The notes: generated by a model not told the origin, from the sequence alone. 64,000 nt of DNA from Companilactobacillus nodensis DSM 19682 = JCM 14932 = NBRC 107160 (GCF_000615905.1 NZ_BAMN01000001.1:186001-250000), one strand, 5' to 3'; positions 45,354 through 55,793 are shown, counted from the first letter of the stretch. Numbers and translations are program-made.

Positions 45354-45365
45354 TTCAAATTTATA

Positions 45366-45394
45366 TTGTAGTTAAAATTCTTTTTGTGTATAAT
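45366..45394 (+). promoter_or_regulatory. Promoter of the trmL leader RNA
   Basis: TTGTAG (45366-45371), 17-base spacer, TATAAT (45389-45394). Confidence 0.7.
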
Positions 45395-45400
45395 GTTTAT

Positions 45401-45517
45401 AAACTTTGCGGTTACTTGTTTTTCTCAGAATTTTTTTTGACAAAAGCAAGTAAAGGTAAAAGCTTAACTAACGCATGTCCTTGCTGTGGCGATCACCGAG
45501 GGTATGCGTTTTTTTAA
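45401..45517 (+). ncRNA. Structured leader or small RNA upstream of trmL
   Basis: About 115 bases from the predicted start to a T-run. Hairpin 1: TTACTTG...CAAGTAA with long U/A extension. Hairpin 2: ACGCAT (45470-45475), inner CCT/AGG and GTG/CAC pairs with symmetric internal loops, closing ATGCGT and then seven T. An intrinsic terminator thus sits between promoter and trmL, so the RNA either is a stand-alone sRNA or attenuates trmL. No known riboswitch class recognised. Confidence 0.55.
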
Positions 45518-45545
45518 TTTAATTGTAGGTAGAGGAGAACTTGAA

Positions 45546-46055
45546 ATGACTAATCATATAGCTTTGTACGAACCACTTATGCCAGCTAATACAGGTAATA
45601 TTGCCCGTACTTGTGCTGGAACAAATACAAAATTACATTTAATTAGACCGCTAGGTTTTAGCACTGATGATGCACATATGAAACGTGCTGGTCTTGATTA
45701 CTGGGATAAGGTCGATATTACTTATCACGATAATTTAGATGCCTTCTTAGAATCAATTCCTGATGATCAATATTTGTATTTGATCACTAAGTTTTCAGAC
45801 AAAGTGTATAGTGATCAAGATTATTCTGATACTTCAAAAGAGCATTATTTCTTATTTGGTAAAGAAACAACGGGATTGCCTGAAGATTTCATGCGTGATA
45901 ATCCAGAGAAATGCCTCAGAATTCCAATGAGTGATAATATTCGAGCATTGAACCTTTCTAATAGTTGTGCTTTAGTAATTTATGAAGCCGTTAGACAACA
46001 AAATTTTGCCGGACTTGAGTTATCTCACCACTATGAACATGATAAACTAGACTAA
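45546..46055 (+). CDS. trmL: tRNA (cytidine/uridine-2'-O)-methyltransferase TrmL
   Basis: 169-residue SPOUT methyltransferase acting on the wobble base of tRNA-Leu. Motifs: [36 protein letters not shown] and [23 protein letters not shown], which forms the knot. AGAGGAGAA fits ATG 45546; the longer open frame from 45486 passes through the leader terminator and is rejected. Followed by a short copy of the structured repeat. Confidence 0.95.
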   Translation: MTNHIALYEPLMPANTGNIARTCAGTNTKLHLIRPLGFSTDDAHMKRAGLDYWDKVDITYHDNLDAFLESIPDDQYLYLITKFSDKVYSDQDYSDTSKEHYFLFGKETTGLPEDFMRDNPEKCLRIPMSDNIRALNLSNSCALVIYEAVRQQNFAGLELSHHYEHDKLD

Positions 46056-46060
46056 TGTAG

Positions 46061-46101
46061 AGAGTGGAAGATACAGGAAGTTGTCTCTTCGCAACTCGTT
46101 T
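46061..46101 (+). repeat. Interspersed structured repeat, short copy D
   Basis: Begins five bases after the trmL stop as AGAGTGG. Arms GAGT/ACTC and GAAGA (46067-46071)/TCTTC (46086-46090). Ends AACTCGTTT. Confidence 0.75.
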
Positions 46102-46129
46102 TAGATTATTATAAAAGGGGATATGTATT

Positions 46130-46576
46130 ATGAAGACACATAAGGGAGCCGTTACGGTTCAATCTTTTCATTATGATGTAGAATCACCAGCTGCTGACGT
46201 TAAGTCAGATCTACAAATTCAAATCGAACATCCTGATTTTAAAGACGAAAAGGGCAATAATTTGGATGAATCTGAAGGTAAGATTTTCCAAGTAATCATT
46301 CCATTTGAAATTCATCCCGAAAATGTACCATTCAAAGTTTCTGGTTTGATCGGACAAGTTGTTCAACTCGTTGGTTTCGAAGGCACTCAAGAGGAACTTG
46401 AACCTAAGCAAGTAGAACAAATCTCACGTCCAGTTGTTGAATACATCGAAACCTTGACATATCAAGTAACTGCTGTAGCCATTAACCGCGGAGTTTCATT
46501 GAACTTCACTGCTCATAGTAAGGTAGAACCCAATGAAGCAATGAAAGCAGCACAGGAAAAAAAGAATAAAAAATAA
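46130..46576 (+). CDS. DUF1149 family (SecB-like) protein
   Basis: 148 residues, conserved in lactobacilli, streptococci and enterococci. VQSFHYDVESP at the start and FQVIIPFEIHPENVPFKVSGLIGQVVQL in the middle are typical. The fold of characterised members resembles SecB, suggesting a chaperone-like role, but function is unproven. The tail is Lys-rich. GGGGATATGT lies upstream. Followed by its own terminator. Confidence 0.8.
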   Translation: MKTHKGAVTVQSFHYDVESPAADVKSDLQIQIEHPDFKDEKGNNLDESEGKIFQVIIPFEIHPENVPFKVSGLIGQVVQLVGFEGTQEELEPKQVEQISRPVVEYIETLTYQVTAVAINRGVSLNFTAHSKVEPNEAMKAAQEKKNKK

Positions 46577-46577
46577 T

Positions 46578-46599
46578 AGCAGCCGAAAGGCTGTTTTTA
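46578..46599 (+). terminator. Terminator of the DUF1149 gene
   Basis: CAGCC-GAAA-GGCTG tetraloop hairpin and five T. Confidence 0.9.
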
Positions 46600-46687
46600 T
46601 TTTGGCAAAAGTTTCACTAGAAGTTTGTACTACCTAACTTCTAAATGTATAATTTTCTATGATTAACAAGAATTGTGTGAGGTTTAT

Positions 46688-49125
46688 ATGGCAAATACTA
46701 AGGCAAAATCAACGCCTACAAAAAGAACTAGAAAAAGTACCACTAAAAGTACTAGAAAAACTACTAAAAAGAAAAATAATGATAGTAGATTAATTAGATC
46801 CGTCTTGGGCTTATTGCTGATCGTATTGTCAGTCTTAGGTCTATTTAAGTTTGGAATCATCGGTAACTTTTTTGACAATATTTATCGAATTTTGGTTGGA
46901 GATAGTTATCCAGTTCTGCTGATCATCAGTATATTTGCCGGAGCATTTTTGATTGCGACCGGTAGATTACCCGTTATGACGCCTAAACGTAACTTTGGAT
47001 TCTTATTCACATATTTGGGAACACTTGTAATACTGCATATAATAATGTTTTCAAAAATTGAGTTATATCACAATTACAACCTGATAACTTGGAATACCTT
47101 GTCAGCTGATATGGCAAACTTTACTGTCGATAAGTCAGTTGGTGGAGGGATGATCGGTTCCTATCTGTATAGTATATTTATGCCATTATTCTCAACTTGG
47201 GGAACTTATTTTATTACAGCATTGATGATCTTTGTCGGAATATTGATGTTGTTTAATGTAACGATGAAACAAGTCGCAGTGGTAACTACTAATATTCTGG
47301 TCCGTGTTAAACATGGATTTGTTGCTACTAAAGATGCTTTGTCAGGTCACTATAGTAATTATGTTGATGAACGCCATAGCAAAAAAGCTGCTAAGGATGA
47401 AACTAAGCCAACTAGTGAATCGGTGAAAAAAGCTGAGCGCAACGATGAACGGTTCAAGGATGTTAACAGTTTTGCTAAGGACAGTCCTGAATCCAAAAAA
47501 GAAGAGTCAGATTTTCAGATTGATATGCCAACACCGGCACCAACTGCAGAATCAGTGCATACTGAACCTGAGAAGGTCGGTTCAGCTCAGATCATGTCTA
47601 AGCCATATGGAATCGACAATACTGATAAGAAGGACTTACCAACCCCTGTCAGTGCAAGAAGTGTCGACGATGATGACTACAAATTACCATCTCCAGATTT
47701 GTTGAAGCAAGTACCGCAAGTTGATCAAAGTGGAGAAGTCCAATTGATCGATGAGAATAAGGATAAGTTGAAGCAAACCTTCAAGAGTTTTGGCGTCAAT
47801 GTTGAAGTTAAAAAAGCTAGTCTTGGGCCTACGATCACTAAGTATGAAGTTCAGCCGGCTGTTGGTGTCAAGGTAAGTAAAATTGTCAATCTAGCCGATG
47901 ATTTAGCCTTGGCCTTGGCTGCCAAAGATATTCGTATTGAAGCACCGATCCCTGGTAAGTCATTCGTCGGTATTGAGGTTCCTAATAAGACCATTTCAAC
48001 AGTTTCATTCAAGGATATAACTGAGAATCAAAAAGATAAGACTCATCCGTTGATCGTTCCACTAGGCAAGGATGTTTCTGGTAACATTATCGAAGTCAAT
48101 ATCACTAAGATGCCTCATTTGCTTATTGCTGGTTCGACTGGTAGTGGTAAGTCTGTTGCTATTAATACTATTATTACTGGTATCTTGATGAAGCTAAGCC
48201 CAGTGAAGTTAAGTTGATCTTGATCGATCCGAAGATGGTTGAGTTGAATGTCTATAACGGTATCCCGCATCTACTTATTCCAGTTGTAACCGATGCTAGA
48301 CGTGCCGCAGGGGCCTTGCAGAAGGCCGTTACTGAGATGGAACGTCGTTACAAGTTGTTTGCTTCGACGAATCATCGTAACATTGGCGAATACAACGCTG
48401 ATGTTGATGAATTCAATAAGACAGCCAAAGACGATGAGAAAATGGAACGATTACCATTTATCGTCGTTATCGTTGATGAGTTATCAGATTTGATGATGGT
48501 TGCCGGTCATGAAGTTGAAGCAGCTATTGTTCGATTGGCTCAGATGGCACGTGCTGCTGGATTACATATCATCATTGCAACACAGCGCCCGTCAGTTGAT
48601 GTTATTACCGGTTTGATCAAGGCTAATATTCCATCAAGAATGGCATTCGCTGTTTCAAGTGGTGTCGATTCAAGAACGATCCTAGATTCAGTCGGGGCAG
48701 AGAAGTTGCTTGGACGAGGTGATATGCTGTTTCAACCGATCGGTAAGAGTAAGCCAGTTCGTTTGCAGGGAGCATTTATTTCTGAGAACGAAGTTGAAAA
48801 TGTTGTGAAGTTCGTTAGTGAGCAACAACAAGCTGAATACGATGAAGATATGATTCCAACTGATATCGAAGAAAAGAATTCAAAGGACGATAAACCAAAT
48901 GATGAATATTGGGATGACGCTGTCAGTATGATCATACAACAGCAGTCAGCCAGTGTATCAATGTTGCAACGTCGCTTCCAAATCGGTTACAATCGAGCCG
49001 CACGCATGGTCGATGAGATGGAAGAAAAGGGCATCGTGGGACCATCTGAAGGTAGCAAACCACGTAAAGTTTTATTAACTCAAGAACAATTAGATGCAAT
49101 TAAAGAAAAACAGGTGAAAAATTGA
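46688..49125 (+). CDS. ftsK: DNA translocase FtsK/SpoIIIE (frameshifted)
   Basis: DNA pump for chromosome segregation at the septum. A Lys/Thr/Ser-rich start, four to five membrane helices (about 35-200), a variable linker, then the motor: Walker [14 protein letters not shown], Walker [15 protein letters not shown], and a C-terminal winged-helix gamma domain ([24 protein letters not shown]). The frame breaks at about 48192; one missing base (GAAGCTAAG to GAAGGCTAAG) gives [17 protein letters not shown]-like reading and 812 residues. ATG 46688 has GTGAGG upstream. The end overlaps the next gene by four bases. Confidence 0.9.
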
Positions 49126-50398
49126 GAAAGTCAATCGCAAATAATGTCGTATTAAACGTAAATCATATTAAGAAGTTTCGTACCATTAAGATTCAAATCG
49201 ATTTCCTACGACCTTTGTCTAGGGAAGAGACTACTAAGCGTCGTTTGTTGGCAAATGTTTTGTCCAATTCAACTAAGCATTATCCAACATTCAAAGCTTT
49301 GAATGATCGTGAAATGGAATTGTACGGTTCAGAGATCAATGTGTATACACGTAATCTATTGAACTTTAATGACTTAGCGTTCAGCATTGAATTTGCTGAT
49401 CCTAAGTTCTTGATACGTGATATCAATCAAGTAAAGGAAAACTTGAACTTATTAGGCGAAATAGTCTTCCAACCAAACCTAAAAAACCAAGGTGAGTTTG
49501 ACGATACCTCGTTCGATACTGAAAAACGTAATTTGATGTCTAATTTGGCAGCAGTGGGTGACAATCAGGATTTAGTTAGTATTTTAGGTTTAACGAGCTT
49601 GTTGTATCAAAATAATCCTGACCGTCAAATTCCAATTTTTGGAGATATCGATCAACTAGATAAATTGACTAATGCTGAGTTATACAAACATTACATAGAT
49701 GTTATCAATAACGATGCTATCGTGGTCAATGTCGTTGGTGACGTGGATGAAGCCGAATTCGAAAAAATATTTATGAATAGTATGTTCGCTGATAATATTG
49801 ATGGCAGTAGACATGACTTAAAAATTCATTTTGATAAATTCGACGAATTGGTTGAATCTCCAGCTAAAAAGGAAAAACATAAGCATTTGAACCAGAGTCG
49901 CTTGGCTCTAGCTATTTGACTAAAAAAATCGATCAAGATGTCAGCCGTCTAGCTCCTCAAGCTATGAATCTGATTCTTGGTGGGGATGATCAGTCACAAT
50001 TGTTCTTACAAGTTCGTGAGAAGAACAGTTTAGCCTATTCTGTTTCAAGTTCTTATCAACCAATCAATCATCTGGTTACGATTCAAGCCGGTTTGGATGC
50101 TAAGACGATTGAACAAGCACTTGATTTGATCAATAAGCAAATTGATTTTATTAAGAATGACAAATTCAGCGATGATCAGATCGTTCATGCTAAAAAAGTT
50201 CTTGATACACGTCGTGAGATTTCATCTGATTCAATTCAGCATTATATTATGCGCAGTATTTGGGAGACAGTTTATTCCAAATCATTGTTGACAGATGATC
50301 AATTCAAAGGTGAATTAAATAAAATGGATCGCAAGCACATCGTTGCGGTCGCACAAGATATGAGTGCCATTGCACAGTATCGACTTATTGGAGATTAG
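49122..50398 (+). CDS. yfmF: M16-like peptidase family protein YfmF (frameshifted)
   Basis: M16-type protein without the HxxEH zinc motif, so probably the inactive partner of the next gene product. TTG 49122 overlaps the ftsK stop (TTGA). Two halves are separated at about 49913: ...SRLALAI in one frame and [15 protein letters not shown] in another. One missing T gives LALAYLTKKID and 425 residues. In B. subtilis the ymfF-ymfH-ymfI set is linked to maturation of elongation factor P; that role is carried over here by synteny only. Confidence 0.82.
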
Positions 50399-50407
50399 GA
50401 GAGTAGA

Positions 50408-51634
50408 ATGGCCGACAAATTACAAAAATATTCTAAAAAATTAAAGAATGGTTATGAGATAGAAGTTGTTCCATTGCCAGGCTACAATCAGGTTTATGGG
50501 TTAGCGATGACAGATTTTGGTTCTGTTAATACTAGAAATGGCGAATTACCAGCAGGTATCGCACATTTTATTGAACATAAGTTGTTCGCTAAGCCAGGCT
50601 ATGATGTATCTGAGAAGTTCGCTGAGTACGGTGCTAATTCCAATGCTTATACGAGTTATACTAAGACAGCTTACTTGTTCCAAACCTTAGAGAATCCATA
50701 TGATAACTTGAAAGTGTTATTAGACTTGATTCAAAATCCACATTTCACTGAAGAGAATGTGTCTTCAGAGCGTGGTATTATCGATCAAGAAATTCAAATG
50801 TACTTGGATATGCCAGAGTGGGTCTTGGAGCAGCGCATCTTAGGTCAGTTGTATCCTAACGATCCCATTTCTCAAGACATCGCTGGTACAAGTGAATCAT
50901 TACAAAAAATCAACAAAGATAATTTGTTGGAAACTTATCAACAGAATTATCGTCCTGACAATATGGACTTGGTGATTGTCGGTGATGTTGATTTTGAAAA
51001 AATTGAAAACATTGTTGAAGATTCTGATTTTCATGAGATTCCAGAACTCAAACCAATTCCTAAGCAGGTGTTTGCACCGATCGGTGTTGGCGGCCATGAG
51101 TCAATGGAGATCACTCAAGGACGCTCGGCCTATGGAATTAGAATAAATGCTGATGTATCAATGCCAGGCTTGGTTAAATTACAATTTGAATTGAATATGA
51201 TCATGGAGACTTTGATTGGCGAGGCTTCAGACAATTATGAAAAAATGAGTAATTTGAACATAATTGATGATAGTTTTTCTTATAATGTTGTTGCAGAAAA
51301 CAACTATTGCTTTATCATTGTAAGTGGGTCAACAAATTATCCTGAAAAATTTCAAGAATACTTACAAAAACACTTGTCATTCAATGAACTAAAAGATGTT
51401 CTAGACGAAAAGAGATTCGAACGTATCAAACGTGATGCCATTGGCTCATACTTGTTCGCACAAAACTCTCCAGACGCAATTGCCAATCAAATGGCTGAAT
51501 TGTATTTCTACGATGTTGATTATTTGCAATTAGTTTCGCTGATTGATTCAATTAGTTATAATGATGTTTTACAAGTAGCTGAACAATTTATCACAGATGA
51601 TAATTGTACCTACTACAATATTTTGCCAAAATAG
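50408..51634 (+). CDS. yfmH: M16 family zinc peptidase YfmH
   Basis: 408 residues. Zinc motif HxxEH is intact as GIAHFIEHKLF (about residue 55), with the downstream Glu of the M16 family likely in SSERGIIDQEIQMY. Forms a probable heterodimer with the preceding motif-less protein. Starts nine bases after the upstream stop with GGAGAG as ribosome site. Part of the conserved ftsK-yfmF-yfmH-ymfI-rodZ order. Confidence 0.9.
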   Translation: MADKLQKYSKKLKNGYEIEVVPLPGYNQVYGLAMTDFGSVNTRNGELPAGIAHFIEHKLFAKPGYDVSEKFAEYGANSNAYTSYTKTAYLFQTLENPYDNLKVLLDLIQNPHFTEENVSSERGIIDQEIQMYLDMPEWVLEQRILGQLYPNDPISQDIAGTSESLQKINKDNLLETYQQNYRPDNMDLVIVGDVDFEKIENIVEDSDFHEIPELKPIPKQVFAPIGVGGHESMEITQGRSAYGIRINADVSMPGLVKLQFELNMIMETLIGEASDNYEKMSNLNIIDDSFSYNVVAENNYCFIIVSGSTNYPEKFQEYLQKHLSFNELKDVLDEKRFERIKRDAIGSYLFAQNSPDAIANQMAELYFYDVDYLQLVSLIDSISYNDVLQVAEQFITDDNCTYYNILPK

Positions 51635-51644
51635 GAAGTATTTT

Positions 51645-52364
51645 ATGTATGCATTAGTTATGGGAAGCTCCGGTGATATTGGTACGAGTACAGCCAAAGC
51701 ACTGGCTGAAAAGGGCTGGTCGCTGTATCTTCATTACAATAAGAATCGTGAGCGAATCGCTGATCTGCAATCAGTGTTAGCTGAGAAATACCCACATCAA
51801 GATTTCATTCCAGTTCAGTTTGATATGGAAAAAGATAAAGTAGAGACTTTGACTAAGCAGATCTTTGGCTTAGATGCTATTGTGTTTGCTCAAGGGAATA
51901 CCTTCTATAAGTTATTAGTAGATATTGAGGAATCAGAGATCGATGCGCTATGGAAGATCCATATCAAGTTGCCAATTTTGATTCTCAAGGCGTTACAAGA
52001 TAAGCTGGCCCTTACACATCATGGTAGAGTCGTATTCATAGGTTCTATTTACGGTAAGGTCGGTTCAGCTATGGAAGTGGTCTATAGTACCGTCAAAGGT
52101 GCTATGACCTCATTTGCGGACGCATACGCTAAGGAAGTGGCTTCACTTGGTATTTCGGTCAACGTGGTCGCCCCTGGTGCTGTAAACACCAAAATGAACG
52201 CCGAGTTCTCATCAGAGGACTTAGAAAGTATCAAAGAAGAGATTCCGGCAGATAGATTGGCAAACCCTGACGAGATAGCTGACTTGGTCAGTTATTTAGT
52301 TAATATCAAGTCCAATTATTTGACGGGACAAACGATTTATTTTGCTGGCGGATGGTTGTTATAA
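51645..52364 (+). CDS. ymfI: SDR-family reductase YmfI (EF-P modification)
   Basis: 239-residue SDR. MGSSGDIGTSTAKALAEKGW holds a TGxxxGIG variant, FAQGNT replaces NNAG, and catalytic Ser (FIGSIYG), Tyr and Lys (YSTVKGA) are present. B. subtilis YmfI reduces 5-aminopentanone on elongation factor P; location between yfmH and rodZ supports the same role. AGGAAG fits ATG 51645 within a longer frame that overlaps yfmH. Confidence 0.85.
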   Translation: MYALVMGSSGDIGTSTAKALAEKGWSLYLHYNKNRERIADLQSVLAEKYPHQDFIPVQFDMEKDKVETLTKQIFGLDAIVFAQGNTFYKLLVDIEESEIDALWKIHIKLPILILKALQDKLALTHHGRVVFIGSIYGKVGSAMEVVYSTVKGAMTSFADAYAKEVASLGISVNVVAPGAVNTKMNAEFSSEDLESIKEEIPADRLANPDEIADLVSYLVNIKSNYLTGQTIYFAGGWLL

Positions 52365-52429
52365 CGTCGCTAGTAGTTCAGTAATAATATATGTTATACT
52401 TAGAAAAATTAGTTAATCGGTGGTAAATA

Positions 52430-53284
52430 ATGGACGAAATTGGCCAAAAATTAAGAAATGCACGTATAAAAAAAGGATATACAATTGATGACTTACAACA
52501 AGTCACAAAGATTCAAAAGAGATATTTGATTGCGATAGAAGAAGGACAGTTCGATCATTTGCCCGGTGACTTTTATGTACGCGCATTTATCAAGCAATAC
52601 TCGGATGCTGTAGGTATTTCAAGCGATGATCTTTTGGAAGAGTACAAGTCAGAAATTCCTGATTCTCAACCAAAAGAACCAGTTCAAAACGAAGAAAACA
52701 ATACTAGATCTATCAAAGAAGAATCAAGTTCATTCTTCTCTAACTTAGGTAACTATATTCCACAGATCATCGTGGGAATTATTGTCATTGTAATTATTGG
52801 TGTAATCGCATTTGGTATGATTCACAAGAACCAAAGTGCTTCATCAGTAACTATTCCTAAGGATAGTACTGAGCAAACTTCTAAGAAGAAGAGTTCAGAT
52901 ACTAAGAAATCTTCTTCAACTAAGAAGTCTGCTACTAAGTCGACTGCTAAGAAGAGTTCAACTGCATTATCTGTTAAGGAATCAAGCACTCCAGGCACTT
53001 ATACAGTTAAGAACTTGCCTTCAGACGGTACTAACGTGGTTGTAACAGCTAAGAATGGTCAAGCCTGGATTCAATTCCAAGAAGGTTCAGATACAACTTG
53101 GCAACAAGCATTGAGCTCTGGTGATAAGAAGACTACTAAGATTACAGACAGTACTTCAACATTCTCAGTTCAAACAGGTAACATCAACAATACTGAAGTA
53201 TCGATCGATGGTAAGTCAGTTGATTTGAGCAGCGTTAGTGATGGCAGTTCGATCGTTCAAACATTGACATTCAATGTCGAGTAA
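52430..53284 (+). CDS. rodZ: RodZ-like helix-turn-helix membrane protein
   Basis: 284 residues: N-terminal HTH (IGQKLRNARIKKGYTIDDLQQVTKI and a YLIAIEEGQFDHLPGDFYVRAFIKQY stretch), one membrane helix (IIVGIIVIVIIGVIAFGM, about 115-133), a Ser/Lys/Thr-rich spacer and a C-terminal beta domain (DUF4115). RodZ links MreB to the envelope and helps set cell shape. Lies in its usual place before pgsA. Confidence 0.88.
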   Translation: MDEIGQKLRNARIKKGYTIDDLQQVTKIQKRYLIAIEEGQFDHLPGDFYVRAFIKQYSDAVGISSDDLLEEYKSEIPDSQPKEPVQNEENNTRSIKEESSSFFSNLGNYIPQIIVGIIVIVIIGVIAFGMIHKNQSASSVTIPKDSTEQTSKKKSSDTKKSSSTKKSATKSTAKKSSTALSVKESSTPGTYTVKNLPSDGTNVVVTAKNGQAWIQFQEGSDTTWQQALSSGDKKTTKITDSTSTFSVQTGNINNTEVSIDGKSVDLSSVSDGSSIVQTLTFNVE

Positions 53285-53335
53285 TAATTAGTTAAGAAAA
53301 AATAAAGAGGCTTAAACAATTTGTCCCAGCCTGTT

Positions 53336-53380
53336 AAAATGATGAGGTTGTGACTTTGAGTCCAGCCTCATTTTATTTTG
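53336..53380 (+). terminator. Terminator or attenuator between rodZ and pgsA
   Basis: ATGAGG (53342-region) and CCTCAT arms around a ~20-base loop, followed by TTTTATTTT. It lies 25 bases before pgsA. Confidence 0.55.
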
Positions 53381-53404
53381 TAAAAAATCGGAGGAAATCT
53401 AAAA

Positions 53405-53989
53405 ATGGAATGGAATTTACCAAATAAACTTACTATGTTCCGTATTATCTTGATCCCTATCTTTATTATTTTATTGGCGTTCAACTGGTCAGGAATGGGT
53501 GACTTGTATGTCGCTAATGACTTGATTCCAGTCAACCATGTCTTGGCAACTATTGTATTTATTGTGGCATCATTAACTGATTTGGCGGATGGTAAAATTG
53601 CTCGTGCCAATCACCTAGTTACTAATTTCGGTAAGTTTGCTGATCCATTGGCTGACAAGATGTTAGTTATGACGGCTTTTGTATTCTTGGTTGCATTAAA
53701 AATGGCTCCAGCTTGGGTAGTTGCAATTATCGTATGTCGTGAGTTGGCTGTTACAGGTTTGAGAATGCTTGTCTTAGAACAAGGTGGTACCGTTATGGCC
53801 GCTCAAATGCCTGGTAAAATCAAGACGACAACACAAATGTTTGCTATTATCTTCTTGCTATTACACAATATTTTCTTCTCAGCAATCAATATTCCTATCG
53901 GTGAGATCTTCTTGTACATCTGCTTATTCTTTACTTTGTACTCTGGAGCAGATTATTTTATTCAATCTAAGGACCTTTTCAAAAAATAA
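53405..53989 (+). CDS. pgsA: CDP-diacylglycerol-glycerol-3-phosphate 3-phosphatidyltransferase
   Basis: 194-residue integral membrane enzyme of phosphatidylglycerol synthesis. The CDP-alcohol phosphotransferase motif D-x2-DG-x2-AR-x8-G-x3-D-x3-D reads DLADGKIARANHLVTNFGKF then ADPLADK. Opening MEWNLPNKLTMFRI is typical. AATCGGAGGAAATC gives a strong ribosome site. Essential gene in most Firmicutes. Confidence 0.95.
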   Translation: MEWNLPNKLTMFRIILIPIFIILLAFNWSGMGDLYVANDLIPVNHVLATIVFIVASLTDLADGKIARANHLVTNFGKFADPLADKMLVMTAFVFLVALKMAPAWVVAIIVCRELAVTGLRMLVLEQGGTVMAAQMPGKIKTTTQMFAIIFLLLHNIFFSAINIPIGEIFLYICLFFTLYSGADYFIQSKDLFKK

Positions 53990-54012
53990 AACGTAATTTA
54001 GAAGTGAGGACA

Positions 54013-54567
54013 ATGAAAAACGTAAAAACTTTTGCTCAATTTCGTGAAATGATCGAAGCTGCTGACTTTGAGTCTGGTATTTCAGATTATTATAAACAAA
54101 TACCAGAAGATACAGTTAAGAAGCTTCAAGAACTTAATTTAAGTATTTCAGCTGCTGAGAGCTTGACTGCAGGGATGTTTCAATCAGCTATTGCTGATAT
54201 TCCCGGTGCTTCAAAGATACTTGAAGGTGGTTTTGTGACTTATTCTGATGAAGCCAAGTCGCAGCTACTGCATATTGGTGCTGATATTATTGAGAAGTAC
54301 ACTGTTGTTAGTCCTACGGTTGCGCAGGCCATGGCTGAGAATACTTCTAAGCTAGTGGGTGCAGATATTGGAGTCGGTCTAACGGGTGTAGCCGGACCTG
54401 ATCCGCTTGAGGGTAGTCCCGTCGGGACTGTCTTTATTGGGGTGTACGATAAGACTGAAGATTCTGGTGTAGCTAGAGAGTTTCATTTTGAAGGATCAAG
54501 ACAGGCGGTACGCTTAAAATCCGTTATTACAGCATTTGTCCTCGTACAAAGACTCATTCATCAATAA
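54013..54567 (+). CDS. CinA C-terminal-domain protein (nicotinamide-nucleotide amidase type)
   Basis: 184 residues made only of the CinA C-terminal domain: LSISAAESLTAGMFQSAIADIPGAS, GGFVTYSDEAK and VGLTGVAGPDPLEGSPVGTVFIGV. The N-terminal MoCF-like domain of full CinA is absent. PncC-type enzymes deamidate NMN; competence-induced CinA precedes recA in streptococci, and the same order is kept here. GTGAGG at 54004 serves ATG 54013. Confidence 0.85.
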   Translation: MKNVKTFAQFREMIEAADFESGISDYYKQIPEDTVKKLQELNLSISAAESLTAGMFQSAIADIPGASKILEGGFVTYSDEAKSQLLHIGADIIEKYTVVSPTVAQAMAENTSKLVGADIGVGLTGVAGPDPLEGSPVGTVFIGVYDKTEDSGVAREFHFEGSRQAVRLKSVITAFVLVQRLIHQ

Positions 54568-54579
54568 TAATTTTTATTA

Positions 54580-54593
54580 CAAACATTTGTTCG
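54580..54593. promoter_or_regulatory. LexA (SOS) box upstream of recA
   Basis: CAAACATTTGTTCG matches the Gram-positive LexA consensus CGAACRNRYGTTCG with two or so mismatches. It lies just upstream of the recA -35. Confidence 0.6.
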
Positions 54594-54601
54594 CTTTTTT
54601 C

Positions 54602-54630
54602 TTGCTTTTTTGAATAATTACTAATAAGAT
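54602..54630 (+). promoter_or_regulatory. recA promoter
   Basis: TTGCTT (54602-54607), 17-base spacer, TAAGAT (54625-54630). Confidence 0.6.
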
Positions 54631-54662
54631 ACTAATGATGAATGCATTAGGAGGAAAACAAT

Positions 54663-55793
54663 TTGGCTAAAGATGAACGACAAAAAGCATTGGATGTTGC
54701 CCTAAAAAAAATTGAAAAAGATTTTGGTAAGGGTGCCATCATGCGAATGGGTGACGATTTGAACACCCAGATATCTACTGTATCAACTGGTTCTTTGGCA
54801 TTAGATAATGCTTTGGGTGTAGGTGGATTTCCGCGTGGTAGAATCGTTGAGATCTATGGACCTGAAAGTTCTGGTAAGACTACAGTAGCTCTTCACGCCG
54901 TTGCCCAAGTACAAAAGGAAGGCGGTACTGCTGCCTATATCGATGCTGAAAATGCGATGGATCCTGCATACGCCACAGCCTTAGGTGTTAACATTGATGA
55001 CTTGCTACTATCTCAACCAGATACTGGTGAACAAGGACTAGAGATTGCTGATGCCTTGGTATCCAGTGGTGCTGTCGATATCGTTGTTGTCGATTCAGTT
55101 GCTGCCTTGGTACCACGTGCCGAAATCGAAGGTGACATGGGTGATGCTCACGTTGGTTTGCAAGCTCGACTAATGTCACAAGCTTTACGTAAGCTATCTG
55201 GTTCAATCAATAAGACTAAGACAATTGCTTTATTCATTAATCAGATTCGTGAAAAAGTCGGTATTATGTTTGGTAATCCAGAAACAACTCCTGGTGGTCG
55301 TGCATTGAAGTTCTATTCAACTATTAGACTTGAAGTTCGTCGTGCCGAACAGATCAAAGATGGATCTGACGTTATCGGTAACAGAACTAAGATCAAGGTT
55401 GTTAAGAACAAGGTTGCTCCACCATTTAAAGTTGCTCTAGTTGATATCATGTACGGTAAAGGTATCTCGCAAACTGGTGAATTAGTTGATATGGCTGTTG
55501 AGAAGGATATTATCAACAAAGCTGGTTCATGGTATTCATATAACGATGAACGTATCGGACAGGGTCGTGAGAATGCGAAGACATACTTGGCAGAGAATCC
55601 TGAGAAGATGGCTGAGATTCGTAAGCTAGTTCGTGACGCCTACAATATGGACGGTAAAGCTGAAGAAGAGAAAAAAGAACTCGAAGATAAAGATTCCAAA
55701 GAAAAAGACTCTAAAACTGACAAAGAAGACAGTTCCAAAAACGCTAGTACAGAACTAGATTTGGGCACTTCAAAAGAAAAAGAGACCAAATAG
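54663..55793 (+). CDS. recA: RecA recombinase
   Basis: 376 residues; ATP-dependent strand exchange and LexA co-protease. Walker [19 protein letters not shown] (usually AEHALDP), [20 protein letters not shown] and [23 protein letters not shown] are all intact. The C-terminal tail is long and acidic/Lys-rich ([13 protein letters not shown]). Starts TTG with AGGAGG ten bases upstream. Own promoter with a LexA box; ends in a terminator that overlaps the last codons. Confidence 0.97.
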   Translation: MAKDERQKALDVALKKIEKDFGKGAIMRMGDDLNTQISTVSTGSLALDNALGVGGFPRGRIVEIYGPESSGKTTVALHAVAQVQKEGGTAAYIDAENAMDPAYATALGVNIDDLLLSQPDTGEQGLEIADALVSSGAVDIVVVDSVAALVPRAEIEGDMGDAHVGLQARLMSQALRKLSGSINKTKTIALFINQIREKVGIMFGNPETTPGGRALKFYSTIRLEVRRAEQIKDGSDVIGNRTKIKVVKNKVAPPFKVALVDIMYGKGISQTGELVDMAVEKDIINKAGSWYSYNDERIGQGRENAKTYLAENPEKMAEIRKLVRDAYNMDGKAEEEKKELEDKDSKEKDSKTDKEDSSKNASTELDLGTSKEKETK

